Shown: positions 11,495-22,859, counted from the first letter of the stretch. The stretch: DNA of 64,000 nt from Isoetes taiwanensis (GCA_021234155.1 JAJEKV010000017.1:1968820-2032819), one strand, 5' to 3'. A program made the numbers and translations. Notes: generated by a model from the letters alone, not told the origin.

Positions 11495-13542
11495 CTATCT
11501 AGCAGTCCTGTGGAGCTTAAAACCGAACACCCTTGGTACATAATTCTGTGTTGGTTTGGCCGGCTTCAGGTTTTGATATGTCATCAGAAACAGATGCGGA
11601 AATGTTGTGCCAAAATAAGCACCATCAATATCTGGAAAAGTTAAGATACACATGAAGAGAAGAATATCTTAACAAAGAAGATAAAATAACAAAGGATACT
11701 GCCTTGGTACTTGGACCTTGGGTAATATATGTCTTCACACTTTGGACAATATATTTTCACTGTGCTAGTCCTTTGAATATCTGATTGACCAACAGGCAGA
11801 CATGGCTGCCCTGAACAGTAAACACGGGGACACCGACCAAAGTTGCCGTTTTTATACTTTTCGAGCTACACAAACAGAAAAAACAACAGTTAGGTATTAT
11901 CAGAAACATAGCATTGGCATCAATTCCATCAATTCATGTTCTGCTGCACAAGCATCACCGCACAATTGAAAGCGCACCATAGCTGCCATTCCCTTGCTTG
12001 TCAGTATATAACGCACATGGATTAACCCATAGAGCATCTCAGCAGCAGACTCCACCATCTCATTTTGTTCCTCAGTCAGCAGATCATCTACAATCAACGA
12101 CCAGAAAATACAGAATCAGACATGGTCATTGTTGGCAATCCTACTTCGGAGCACATAGTTAAAAAATAAAGATGACTAGAAACGTGGTTGTTAAATGACA
12201 AGAACCTCACAATAACTAAATGGAGAGACCGGATTACTCTCAGAACCAGCTACAAAATCCAAGAGGTTACAAATGCCCAGGACCATTTTTAGACCACCAG
12301 CATCATGAGTCTTGCTTGTAACATGATGATTACTGCATAACGTTCACTTTTAATGTTGAGGTTCACCGAATTTCTGACTACAATCGAGATTTTACAGCAG
12401 ATATAGTAGGCTATCTGCAGCACTTGTCAATGAGTCATACAGCCTTGTAAAATGTTTGGTTTCTCTTCAACAACTGCTAGTGGGAATTAGTACGACATAC
12501 AACCAAACATGAAGGGTTTAAAAGGGGGTGCTACCACCGAAGCCTCTCTCCTAATCAGTTTTCATGAAGACTTTTTAAAGTCGCCAGTACAACTCAAGCT
12601 AATTTTAGTCAAGCTAATTTTAGCATTAATGCGTAATTGAGTTTTGTTGATCCACATGTACATGAAGCTTATGTTCCTCTTAATTTGGGCCTCAAACAGT
12701 AGTTACAAAGTTGTCAATGGCTTTTGTTAATACATGCAGATGTTGGCTATGCTCCTCATTTTGAATCTCAAATGCTCACAAATTTTTCCATCTGAAATCC
12801 TATTTTTTATAACATCTACATGCCACAAATCTCTCAGGCTAAAACAAGTTACATGCAGAATATTCTGACACTAAACAACATTTCCTTACAGTGCATTGCA
12901 TAAACAGCTGACTTACCACTTGGTGACTCAACGTCTAGAATAAGGTCGAGAGCATAGTCGTAAAAAGGGACTTGGCTACTAAGGCCACTGAGATTGAAGT
13001 CATCTTGAATATATTCTTCATCAACCTCACAAAAAAATTCGTTTCCTCTAAGTCCACAAAACCAAGCTATCCATGGTGTCTCTTCCCCATCCGAGCCACT
13101 GACATCTGCTTCACTGTCCGTTTCAGTTTCATCCCCTGCATGAGCTGCGACAAAATCATCAATAACCTTTCGTTTCATACAAGGCAATACAAGGTCAAAT
13201 GTGGGTAGGTCAATCAGAAGTGCAGCAACACACCACAAATGGAAGAACCTCTAGATATTTGAAATATAAAATGCATGGAAATAACAACTCGAGATGCCAC
13301 TCACCATCATCAGGGTACTTAGACTTCTCAAAGCTACTCTTATTGTCAGAGTTCACATTTCTTCTACTAGCAGATGTAGAGGGAGCTGTAGACTGCTCCT
13401 TAGTAGCATTTCCTTTTGATGTAGAAGGAGATGACCTATCCACCATATCTTCGATTCGTTTCTTTCCCTCTGAAGCATCACGATACTCCAACTTCCCGGC
13501 ACCTCTGCCCTGAGTGGACAACCACCCACGTTCCTTGTACAT
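11495..13542 (-). CDS. CKB: Casein kinase 2 regulatory (beta) subunit, complete five-exon gene
   Basis: Encodes the regulatory subunit of protein kinase CK2, which dimerises through a zinc finger and docks two catalytic alpha subunits in nucleus and cytoplasm. Exons (minus strand): 13542-13305, 13135-12917, 12087-11978, 11865-11700, 11631-11495. All four introns (169, 829, 112 and 68 bp) have GT..AG ends and phases fit exactly, giving 870 nt = 289 residues plus TAG. The ATG at 13542 begins MYKERG, the plant-family start. Residues 1-80 are a Ser/Thr-rich plant extension (RSSPSTSKG). An acidic [18 protein letters not shown] stretch follows, then the core [36 protein letters not shown], the zinc-finger cysteines (CPRVYC ... 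YCPKC), and the C-terminal [12 protein letters not shown] and FGFKLH segments. Length matches plant CK2 beta. Only the last residues (HRTAR) differ from the usual HKP end. Confidence 0.97.
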
Positions 13543-14066
13543 GTCCTTAACCCCTTAACACAGAACCACCTCCGCCCACTACCTTCACCCTTCCACATGA
13601 GACTCTATATCTAGAAACAGCACCTCTGATCCACCCTTTGACATTTATACTTGTTTCAACAAAACATCCCGAAGCTGCAGACTAACCTTAAGCTGAAAAC
13701 GGTGGTAATTCCTCGGAACGAACAAATCCGCTTTATTCTGGGCAAAACCGCTCATGGAGAGACGGTGCAAAGGGCAGCTGGAGATCTAAAAAAAGGGGCA
13801 AAGATTTGTAGGGTTTGTGGGCGAGGGCAGGGAGAAGAGGGCGGCATGAAATAGGTTAATGCCGGATTTGGATATGGTGGGAATATGGTGGAACCGAGGC
13901 GAGGAGGAGTGCCGGAATCTCGCCCCCCATAGCCACGCAACAGGCAGCGAGGTGCAGTAATGCCAAAAGGAAAAAAAAACCCAAGCCCTTCCACCGCTCA
14001 TATAAAGGCCTTGCTTCCTTTCCCCATGTGGAATATTGCCTTAGGGTTTTCTTCAAACCCTAAGCT
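13543..14066. promoter_or_regulatory. Upstream region of CK2 beta with telo-box motifs and a telo-box palindrome
   Basis: This flank lies 5' of the CK2 beta ATG. On the minus strand it has a CT-rich leader-like tract and an AAACCCTA telo-box (13809-13816). Further out, at 14040-14064, CTTAGGGTTT and AAACCCTAAG form a perfect 10-bp inverted repeat around a 5-nt spacer. Telo-boxes are common in promoters of plant housekeeping genes. A TATA-like ATATAAAG occurs on the plus strand near 13999, so divergent transcription is possible. The transcription start is not determined. Confidence 0.4.
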
Positions 14067-15261
14067 TTTGGCCAATGTTCACACAACTTTAGGTGTAAGT
14101 GTTCCTTTTATACTAGGGTCGAGGAGAGTAGAGAGGAATCCTCGTCTCTCCTCGACTCTACTCTACTCTACTCTATGGCGAGAGTCCACCCAACCTCATA
14201 CCGTTGCTTTCATACTAGAGTCGGACTCCCCCTCAGGGTGCTTTCCCATGAGATTGGCGACCTGGAAATCTGGGTCCTGGCCAAAAACCTCAGCGTTAAG
14301 AAATGCTTGGTGATTACTTCAGATTCAGGTCAAAAACGTGAGTCTTTGAGGTTGAGGCGCCCACGGGAACCTGCACGCCCTTATCTGGACCTCAAGAAAA
14401 CCTTGAGGTCGGAGATCCATGGGAAAGCACCCTCACTCCCCCTCTCTAGAGTGGAAAGTGGAAAGCATGGCTCCAACCCCAGAGCTCGAAGGAGGAGAGA
14501 CACCTTAGACCACATCTCCAGTCAAAATGTCACAATGTTTTTGACTCTCAGATGTGGTAGGTTCAAGAAAGTACATGTGGAAATGGTATTGCAGACCATT
14601 TCACTTGTCATATTAAGATGATGATGGCCATATTCAGACAATTTTACTTGTATTTAGATGAAAGCTCTATTTTTATTTATGGTTGCATGAAGTGTTTTTT
14701 AATCTCTTCACAAGTCTCTACCGACCATAAAAATCAAAGTCAAATGCCATTGCATCATGCAAATTAGTTGGTTTTTAATGGATATAAAAATGCTTCTATC
14801 ATATTTCTTATTGACATATACATAGCATGTAAAAATTTAAAAAACCCAAGCAGAGGTTCATGAAGTACTCTCCACCCTTTTCTTTAAGTAGTAAAGCAAT
14901 ATATTTTTTACCATGAGAATCTTTCTTCTTGAATTTTATTGACTTATTTCATTTTCTATGTCAAAAGTATTTATTAGCACTCAGTACATTTAATATATCA
15001 AAGTGAAATATTGTTGCAGCTGATATGAAGGCTAAGGGCAATTTTATAACTGCACAATTACGCTAGTTGTATCGATGACTAAACTGATACTAGAAGCTAA
15101 CGAAAAACAATAAACAATAGTCGAGCAAGACGAAGATGATAATCCGAACAATGAACACAACAAGTCAGACAAAAAGAGAAGTCCATTAGCCTTATTCCAA
15201 TGATAATTGAAGGTAAATAATATATATTCTTGAAGATCTACTAAGTCCACTAGAGCATAAG
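14067..15261. other. Intergenic sequence with hairpins and a (CTCTA)n run; no supported gene
   Basis: Contains an 11-bp inverted repeat (14118-14128 with 14146-14156), a short (ACTCT)n run at about 14153-14174, and a 9-bp hairpin GACCTCAAG/CTTGAGGTC (14388-14410). The plus-strand frames at 13960-14313 and 14175-14621 show no known domain. From 14640 to 15260 the sequence is AT-rich with nothing recognisable. Confidence 0.4.
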
Positions 15262-15345
15262 AGAGAATAAGAATAAGAATAAAAATGATTTTTTACTGTC
15301 CACTGAGACCAATCGGCCTATGGGACCCAAAAGGAGCGCAGCAAA

Positions 15346-15416
15346 CTTATTACTGTCCGGGTTAAAAAACCCCTGCCCCGAAGGGTTTTCAAAGGAAAAA
15401 CCGTGACAGTAATAAG
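15346..15416 (-). other. LINE 3'-UTR compound hairpin, copy 1
   Basis: A perfect 12-bp outer stem pairs CTTATTACTGTC (15346-15357) with GACAGTAATAAG (15405-15416). Inside it AAAACCC (15366-15372) pairs with GGGTTTT (15383-15389) around a CTGCCCCGAA loop. Equivalent structures in the other two long copies keep pairing despite sequence change. It is probably the RNA structure recognised by the element's own reverse transcriptase, as known for stringent-type LINEs. Confidence 0.65.
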
Positions 15417-16115
15417 AATGTTGTCAAACTGTACAAGTATACATCATCATGAAATAAATATATATATACATGTCAAGTGTATGCCTGAGGACATAGTTGA
15501 TCTCGTATGTCCATAACCTCCTGAAGGTATGATCCCAGCACTCGTACGGATGCCGTGCTCAATGTCACATGTAGCGGTGGCGGGGCTGACCAACTTCGGC
15601 ATAAGCGCATCCGGTTTGATCATATCTTTGGGCAACTTTGAAGGGTATGAGATTCATCCTCAATGACTCCCATTTGGCGGTATTAGCCAGCACATCTGGC
15701 GTGGCTCACCAATCCATCTGCGTCTCAAATCGAAGATGATATGCCCCTGTCGCGAATGGAGGCAATGAGTGCATGCCTTTTCATGGGCAAGTGGGTATCG
15801 CGAGTAGCATTGTGGGCCTCGTTCCAATGTGGGATTTATATGGCGGTAGTGTATTGTCTTGACTGTTCAAGGGCACGCGGCATCCCAAAGCTGGCGAGGA
15901 AGCAAGCGTCAAGATATTGCCTCAAGCTATGGCGATCGCCTCTGTTTGCACATGTATGCGCTGTGCTCTTGCACATTCCATCTAGCCAACCATTGAGCTC
16001 TCTTTTCCCTCAGCGGGCCTTGAGGCCCGCCCACGGCCCCATTGCCATGATATAAGCTAGTTTAGGGAGGCGAGCATCGTCCATATTGACCATCTTAAAA
16101 TAGACAATGTGGCAA

Positions 16116-17276
16116 TCAAGGGCCGCCCTCAAGAAGAGGCAAGAATCCCTGTCTTTTGCTTGTTGGAATTTGATATGGGACTGTGGACTTCACCCCTAGT
16201 GCTCGTACCAAGAAGGCTTTCTGCACCTGCTCCAAGTCATTCCAAGTAGCGAGGGGTATTACTGGGCCCCATACTTCAACCTCGTATGAAAGGACAGGCT
16301 CCACTAAGACCTTGAATAGGTATGACTGATGGGCCCAATCATACAACTCCGCTCTATGACTATTGTTTTGAATTGCATATAGTGCCTTCCAGCCCGCCAT
16401 CACTCGTAGCCATATGGATGTGTCCCAGTGCATAGTAGAAGGAAACTCCACTCCCAAATATTTGTATGTGGATGCTACTTCTACATTCTGCCCTCGGTAA
16501 TTGAAGGAGGGAATCCTCGGCTGACGTAAAGATGATATGAAAACCACATTAGTCTTGGCCAGGTTGACACGCATATCAGTTGCTTGGCAGAATGTGTCCA
16601 GGGCATCGAGATGTCGTTGCATGTCTGTTATTGTGTAAGCTAGGAGGTCTACATCATCAGCATATATTAATCTGCACGATAATCGTAGAAAGGTGAGCTC
16701 CATAAGCATTATCGGCAAACCCGACTCTCCAATTGATCAATGTAAAGCCCAAACAATGTTGGGGGAGAGGGCATCCACGGCGAACCCCAGATACTACTAT
16801 CAAATGGTTTGGCTTGCCAACTAACTAACCCGAGCATCTTTCATATAGCACATACTTGCATTACGCAAATCTCGAGGAACCCTCAAGCTAGCCGCAATCT
16901 TGCCCATAGTTTTCGAGGCCGCGATTGTCCAAGCGCCGCCAAAATCCGCGAAGCAACAATATAGATCGGCGGCAGTTCTTCTTTGTCTTCAACCGAATTA
17001 CATAGCGTCAAGATGTGGTCAATGGTTGAGTGTCGAGTGCGAATCACACTGAGTGCGAGCCGCATCTCGGCTGCCTCCTCGCCCGGCCCGTCGGCCTTTC
17101 GAGAATCCCGGCAAGCGGTTTTGCAAACACCGAACTGACCATGATTGTTCGGTAATTGGCTGGGCAGTGCGGGTCACCTGCCTTATAGATGGGAACAACT
17201 CTGCTATTGGTCCACTACATCGGGAGAGAAGAAAAAAAAAGGAGAGAGAATATAAACATTTGGGGGCCTTGCTCAA
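16116..17276 (-). pseudogene. LINE reverse transcriptase, broken
   Basis: Target-primed reverse transcriptase of the LINE. Frames on the minus strand give, in order: a PIYKAGD..CPANYR-type finger motif near 17150-17230 (other frame), the RHSTIDHI segment near 17020-17040, and a 200-codon frame at 16116-16718. That frame starts with the palm motif LIYADDVDLLAY (the YADD catalytic aspartates, near 16645-16672). It continues through the MRVNLAKT, STYKYLGVEF and MHWDTSIWLR segments typical of plant LINE RT. Frameshifts and stops separate the pieces, and the second conserved catalytic block between them is partly lost. The endonuclease domain is absent through 5' truncation. Confidence 0.85.
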
Positions 17277-17940
17277 TTTGTAGGAATGAACATATTTGAC
17301 TATGTCATGTCAGAGATATCAAGGCAAATGAAAAAAAAAAAAAAAAAAAAAAAATCTATAATAATACACAATTGTTAATGCCAGGCATCTATCACTTAGT
17401 AATGGAGATGGTTGGACAAGAAAAAGAAGGAAGAAAGTTTGGAGGATTTAAAGAGAGGCCTTGATATATATCAATAGCTACTAGGAATGTGTGACAGGCA
17501 ATGCCGGGCATTACTCATGAGTAATGCCATGTGGAACGGGTAGACATAATAAAATTTGTAGGTGGAATTAAAGAGATGTAAACCTAATCGTGTCCATAGA
17601 TGTACTGAAATGCCAAGTGCGGACGGTTTAAGGATTAGGGAGGCTGGATATTAATTGTGGATGTCCGGAATGGGTAGAGAGAAACATAGCATGTGTGAAA
17701 TAGAATGGATAGATGATGGAGTATATAGCTAGGCTGGTATGGATTGCATAGAGTTTAGGGTACTAGTTATTGCTTGTGATGGTTTCAGGTTTTGTGGAGG
17801 ATAGCAGATTCAGTGCATAGTCAATTCTAGCAAATGTGTGTCCGAGGTATAAGGTGTGACTATATGAGCTTTTGATGTAATACCAAACATATGTAGGCAT
17901 ATGGGCTTGGTATATGCTCTTGATGTTAATTGGACTCACT
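17277..17940. other. Intergenic sequence with a poly(A) run
   Basis: A run of about 24 A residues lies near 17331-17354. It could be the tail of a plus-strand retroposed sequence, but nothing recognisable precedes it outside the LINE. The rest has no coding signal. Confidence 0.45.
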
Positions 17941-19067
17941 TTTTTTTTTTTTTTTTTTGGATGAACGTGGACCTTTATTACTTAAAAGAATACAAAGAGT
18001 ACATGGGGGACTCAAAACCCAGTGGAGAAGATATCCACTAGAGCAACACTACCCACCACATACATAACATAGAAAAGCAGAGAACACAGATCACCATGAG
18101 CACAAGTATTTGCTATGAGTAGGTGTGAATCTGAAGATATTGCTCCCAAATGACACTTTTGATATCATCCTTTAAGAAAGAACACTTGTACGCCTTCACA
18201 ATGCGACCACAGGGCATCGCTAAGCACTTGCGTGTCGAAAAAGAGGCTGTCCCTTGAAGATGAAGAGATTTAGTCTCTTCCAGGATGGACGAGATGATCC
18301 AAGCGGATGCTAAGTGGAAAGCCCTCTTTGCCAACTTGTCCCAAGAACTAGGATAGGCCCGACAATAGGACACATTGACTATTCAAGTCACAATGGAAAA
18401 GACTCAAAAGCCACCGCCAAGCAAGTCGAACATGGTGACACAAGAAAAAGCGATCTCGCAATTGTCTCATCCTCGTGTGCAAAGAGGGCGGATCACGCGA
18501 GACTTACGGGCGAAATCGATGAACAACGGTGTTTGCAGATGCGCATCTATGAGTGATCTGCCACTATAAAATTGATAGCTTAGGATGAAGCAATTTATCC
18601 CATACCCATCGCCAGACTGCTTTACGATGAGGCTCGGGGATAACTAAAGGCCACTTTGGCGATGGAGGCAACACCCCAGGTTGAAGCAGGACCACATACA
18701 TCGAGTGCACCAAGTGCTCCTCCTTAACACTGCCATGAACCACCCAGAGCTGGGGAGCCACGTCTTGTGGGTGTGGTGGAAGTGTAGCAGCTATTTTTTC
18801 CCAAATGGCCCGGTCCCACCGAAGGAGAAGGAACCTCAATTCGAACTCATTCCACGTCAACAATCTTGTCTCATTATACCATGCAGATACCATGAGCACA
18901 CCTGCTGCTCGCCACCGACGTTGCATCAATGGATGGACAGAAGAGACCAGAGGACAATCTGCCTGGCCGTCACCCAAAGGGATCCACCAACAACTGGTTG
19001 TAGGATCTGTGTGGGCCATTGGATGGAACTGAAACAAAGTGCGCACAGTCTCCCAAGCAGCTAGCAA
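17941..19067 (-). mobile_element. Poly(A)-tailed LINE 3' fragment with a broken ORF2 C-terminus
   Basis: On the minus strand the fragment ends in a poly(A) tail (T-run at about 17941-17959 on the plus strand), preceded by a roughly 600-bp 3' region. A 167-codon frame (18564-19067) resembles the region downstream of reverse transcriptase in plant LINE ORF2. It has a WETVRTLFQFHP lead, LVSSVHPLMQRRWRAAGVL, the TRLLTWNEFELRFLL helix, and RAIWEKIAATLP. The 5' part of the element is missing. The poly(A) tail and different 3' end separate it from the TTC-repeat-tailed family nearby, so at least two LINE lineages are present. Confidence 0.7.
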
Positions 19068-21087
19068 CCCCTTGAGGAAAGGAGATGCATTTGCCTACAT
19101 AGTATCTTACAATAGCCATGTTGGAATCGATAGGATCATAATATGCAGAAGAACAAAGTGCATGCCAAATTCTGCACTCAATGCACCCTCTGCAATTGTT
19201 CTATTGCGCATTCTGCAATGCTTTTCCAACTTGCGCCTGCAAATTTAATAATATCATAATCTCAACGCAAAATCAATCACTTTAATACAAGTAGCAAGTT
19301 CATTATTGGAAAGAATGAATTTCAGAGCATGGATGATGTGTGCCATTGTGACTCACAAACTCATACAATAATACATTACAATATGTGGAGATAAGAATTC
19401 TTACAACCTCACTGGGATGTTAATTATATTGGAGGGTATGTAATCCATCTTTCTTCTAGACTCAAGCCATGCAATAAAGCTGCAACCAAAATTGTACACA
19501 ATGGGAACACCTTTTGCTTTCACATGAGTTTGTAGCTATAGCAAATAAAGTCCCAATAAGGTACCTGAATTCTACAGAGGATAACAATATTTGTGCTCAT
19601 CAATCCAAAATCAACCCGCCATGCTCACTCGTTTGAATAACTTAAAGCTCCATCATTACTGGAACTTTAAACTTCGACCTGCAGAAGTACTGTTAACCAA
19701 GTTATACATATCAAATAGATCTGCAACATACTAGCAATCATACTGAGCAACAAATATTATGCTACTTTTCCATAAACATTTGTACACAAATAGGTTGACT
19801 AAGATATCAAGGTTTAGCTATCTATTTCATTCTTACCTAAAGTTCTAGTTGCCAGAAGTTAAAACTGGTGATCTAGATCCTTGTATTAAGCCATAGCCAT
19901 ATCTACCTCTCCACCAATAAACGAAGGAAAGAATTAAGAAAAACATGCATGGACATTCATGTGCAATGACAAATATTAAACCGCAAAAATGAGGAACATC
20001 TTGTTGTTTAAGGTCTAATCTAAGAACTACCTGCTTTTCAAATGTGAAGCTACATATGTTCTAAAGTGTCTTTGCTAGGTATTTCAGATGGTTTCCTTGT
20101 ATAGTTCTGGGGTTGAGTTCTAGTGAGTTATTAGCAACCATCAAACGGGCACAGAGCTATAAGGTGGAACAGAAGTGAAGCAGGAATGAGAAAGAAAGCA
20201 TGGATCTTTGTTTTTAGGTAGTCTTTCTAGTTAGATCTTCTCATCAAATGATTTTTTCCCCTCCTCTTGCTCTTTCTTGCTAGCAGAAAAGTTTACGGAT
20301 ATTTTCTTGAAAGGAGCTAGAGAAGTTCTTGATTTATAATTCTATAGTTTTAAAACAGGATGTCAAATTATTTGAGATTGCCGACTAGGGATTTGTTTGT
20401 ATCCAGGAAGATGCTTCTATATCAAGACTAGATATCATGTCAAACTTTAGAGGGGAGTTTTGGTGGCTAGTTGTGTGTCTAGTTTATTGTAGGTTGGTTG
20501 AATGGCACACAATGACAATGCTGCAACTCCTTTTAATCTCATATTTGATAGTAAAGTTGCAGAATTTGATCATAGTTTGAAGCATATTGCCTTTTTCTTA
20601 ACATTGCAGGAAATTGTTTAGGTTACTCTTTATATTTTTTCTCTTCATTTCTAATTTTGCAAGAGGTTTCTTAGAGCATTCAAGATTGTATGCAGTTTAT
20701 GGAAAATGGGAATGTGACTCTGGTCGTGTTCTATTTAATTGAGATGATGTTGATACTGTAGCATTAGTAGTTGAAAGAGACTTATGAGTACTATAACTGC
20801 AGAAAATAATTTAAATCCGTATGGGATCCTCTATACTTAAATCATATCTGGTCCATGAGGGATCTTTGTATTGTAATTCTTCCAATCTAATCAATACAAA
20901 AAGTTCTTATCTTCCACAAAAGACACACACAAAAAAGGGGGGAAGAAAAACTTATATACAACTTTAGTTGTAGTAGCAAATCTTATAGCATATTTCTTGT
21001 CGATCTGGTTGTCATATTTGATTCTTGATAGGCTTTATTTTTGTCTCTCTTTCCTTTTTGAAAAAAGTAAGTCAAAATACAATTTCA
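19068..21087. other. Intergenic sequence, no supported gene
   Basis: AT-rich sequence with short chance frames and no recognised domain. The stretch 20880-20945 resembles generic plant 3'-end sequence (TTGTATTGTAATTCTTCC), but no element boundary could be set. Confidence 0.4.
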
Positions 21088-21106
21088 TCTCCAATTTCTT
21101 AAGAGA
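21088..21106 (+). repeat. 19-bp target-site duplication, left copy
   Basis: TCTCCAATTTCTTAAGAGA is identical to 22055-22073. The two copies bracket the LINE material at 21107-22054, so that block entered as one insertion or as an insertion later enlarged from inside. Confidence 0.85.
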
Positions 21107-21962
21107 ATAGAATAGAATAGAATATGATTTTATCGTCCACGGAGACCAACTGGCCTATGGGACCCAAGTACAAAGAGAGAGCAGCAGGCGTATTACTACC
21201 AGGATTAAAAAACCCCCGCCCCGAAGGGTTTTCGGGGGAAAAACCTTAGTAGCAATAAGGATCTTTGACATCTTGCCTGATTATATACATAATCACAAAT
21301 GCAAATGAGGTTAATGTCGGACGGGGGGCATAAGCGAGTCCAGCGTATCCATTACCTCCGAGTCACGATCCCAACAAGCCTACAGAGGTCGTGCCCAGTG
21401 GCTCATGCAAGGCCTTTGATGGGGCACAACTAGCAGAAACATCTGAGCCGGGATATGCTCGTCATGGCTGAGGCACGGAGGCGTGACTTTCATCCTCAAT
21501 GGCGCCACTGGTGGCGGCGTGGCCGGACTCTGTCCTCACGCGGCTCCGAATCCATCTCCCCGTCTCAATGCGGAGGTGGTGTGCACTTTGTCTGCGAATG
21601 GAAGCAATCACCTGGCAGCTTTTTCATGGGTAGATGGGTGCGCAGGGTGAGTGGTGTGGGCCCCTCGTGAGCATGGGATTAACTGCTTGTCGATAATTTG
21701 CCACCTTGACATGTGGACAGGGGCCTCTGCATCCCAAAGCTTGGCCATGAAGCAAGCATCAGAAATCTTTGCTTCAAGGCGGCCCAGGTTCCTTCGGTGT
21801 ATGCACCGGGTCCACATCACTGCGTGCTTTGCACATTCCATAGGAGAACCACTGGGCTTGCTTGTCTTTCCAGCAGGCTTTGAGTCGCTGCGGGCCCATC
21901 GCCACTGCCAAAGCAAGGTTGGGCAGCCGGGCTTCATCCATAGCCACCACCTTCTGGAAGTA
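21107..21962 (-). mobile_element. LINE copy 2 (5'-truncated), nested in the tail of copy 3
   Basis: A minus-strand LINE 3' fragment. Its (TTCTA)n-type tail abuts the left target duplication, followed by the conserved terminus (minus strand TTGGTCTCCGTGGACGATAAAA), a compound hairpin (21190-21258) and about 700 bp of body collinear with copies 1 and 4. The minus-strand frame at 21608-21937 covers part of the region downstream of reverse transcriptase and has no independent domain. The body stops abruptly at 21962, where the tail repeat of copy 3 begins. Confidence 0.85.
21190..21258 (-). other. LINE 3'-UTR compound hairpin, copy 2
   Basis: The outer stem pairs TATTACTAC (21191-21199) with GTAGCAATA (21249-21257), with one mismatch. 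Relative to copy 1, two adjacent pairs changed on both strands (G-C to A-T and T-A to C-G), so pairing was kept while sequence changed. The inner part is a longer C-run/G-run stem (AACCCCCG ... CGGGGG). Confidence 0.65.
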
Positions 21963-22054
21963 AATAGAATAGAATGGAATAGAATATAATAGAATAGATT
22001 GGAATAGAATAGAATAGAATAGAATGGTTTTTATCGTCCATGGAGACCAATCAG
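21963..22054 (-). mobile_element. LINE copy 3, only the 3' terminus plus pentanucleotide tail
   Basis: On the minus strand this begins with the last ~30 nt of the LINE (CTGATTGGTCTCCATGGACG, then ATAAAAACC) directly at the right target duplication. It continues as an imperfect (ATTCT)n tail. It is an extremely 5'-truncated insertion whose tail hosts copy 2. Confidence 0.75.
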
Positions 22055-22073
22055 TCTCCAATTTCTTAAGAGA
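22055..22073 (+). repeat. 19-bp target-site duplication, right copy
   Basis: Identical to 21088-21106. It marks the 5' (minus strand) boundary of the copy 2/copy 3 composite. Confidence 0.85.
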
Positions 22074-22090
22074 GAGGAAAGCGTTAGATA

Positions 22091-22190
22091 GAATGGAATA
22101 GAATAGAATAGAATAGAATAGAATAGAATAGAATAGAATAGAATAGAATAGAATAGAATAGAATAGAATAGAATAGAATATAATAGAATG
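22091..22190 (-). repeat. (GAATA)n pentanucleotide array, about 20 units
   Basis: Nearly pure tandem GAATA/TATTC units with one or two substitutions, about 100 bp long. It is the 3' tail of LINE copy 4 and continues the tail style of copies 2 and 3. Confidence 0.95.
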
Positions 22191-22245
22191 GTTTTTATCG
22201 TCCATGGAGACCAATCAGCCTACGGGAACGAAGGAGCACAACAGA

Positions 22246-22317
22246 CTTATTACTGTCCTGAATAAAAAAAACACTGCCCCGAAGGGTTTTCGAGGGAAAA
22301 ATCCTGGCATTAATAAG
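22246..22317 (-). other. LINE 3'-UTR compound hairpin, copy 4
   Basis: CTTATTACTGTC (22246-22257) pairs with GGCATTAATAAG (22306-22317): 11 of 12 positions pair, including one G-T wobble. The loop contains the conserved CTGCCCCGAAGGGTTTTCG. Confidence 0.6.
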
Positions 22318-22859
22318 AATGTTGTCAAACTGTATAAATATACATCATAAAATATATATGTATATCAGGTGAGTGTCCGAGGACATAGTTGATCCCCCAT
22401 AGCCATGACCTCCTAAAAGTATGATCCTAGCATCTGTACTGAAGCCGTGCTCAATATCACATGTAATTGGCTGGTTGGGCCTGACCAACGCAGCATAATC
22501 CTCCATAGCTCCTACTTGGCAGTATTGACAAATCCTGTCCTAGCTCGTGGCTCCCCAATCCATCTGCTTATCTCAATTCGGAGACATGTGCACCTACGTG
22601 AATCGAGACAACAAGTATATGTCTTTTCATATGCAAATGGGTATGCAGGTAGCGTTGCGGGCCCCATTTCAATATGGGGTTTATGTGGCGCTGGTAATAT
22701 GATGTCTTGACCTGCTCAAGGGTGCTGGCATCCCATTGCTTTAAGCTATAGCGAGCTACTTCTGTTTGCATCTGTATGTTGTACTCCTCCACATTCTATC
22801 TGGCTAGTCATTGAGCTCTCTTTTTCCTCCAAAGCGGGCCTTTAGGCACTGCGGCTCCA

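Larger units (their letters stand above)
15262..17276 (-). mobile_element. Non-LTR retrotransposon (LINE) copy 1, hairpin-3'-end family
   Basis: A LINE copy lies on the minus strand. Its 3' end is at the low coordinate: a short (TTATTC)n tail (15262-15285), then the family's conserved terminus (minus strand CCCATAGGCCGATTGGTCTC), then a compound hairpin (15346-15416). The body continues through a presumed C-terminal region (15430-16115) into reverse transcriptase (16116-17276). The copy is 5'-truncated and frame-broken. Its layout parallels the copies at 21107-23860, which confirms the family. Confidence 0.85.

Noticed and set aside
12972-13513. Plus-strand frames across CK2 beta exons
   Set aside because: They are antisense to exons 1-2 of the well-supported minus-strand gene.
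13960-14621. Two overlapping plus-strand frames (117 and 148 codons) upstream of CK2 beta
   Set aside because: No domain is seen, and the frames coincide with hairpins and a CTCTA run. Coding is not supported.
21774-22214. A 146-codon minus-strand frame with repeated ILFYS units
   Set aside because: It is a translation of the (GAATA)n LINE tails, not a protein gene.
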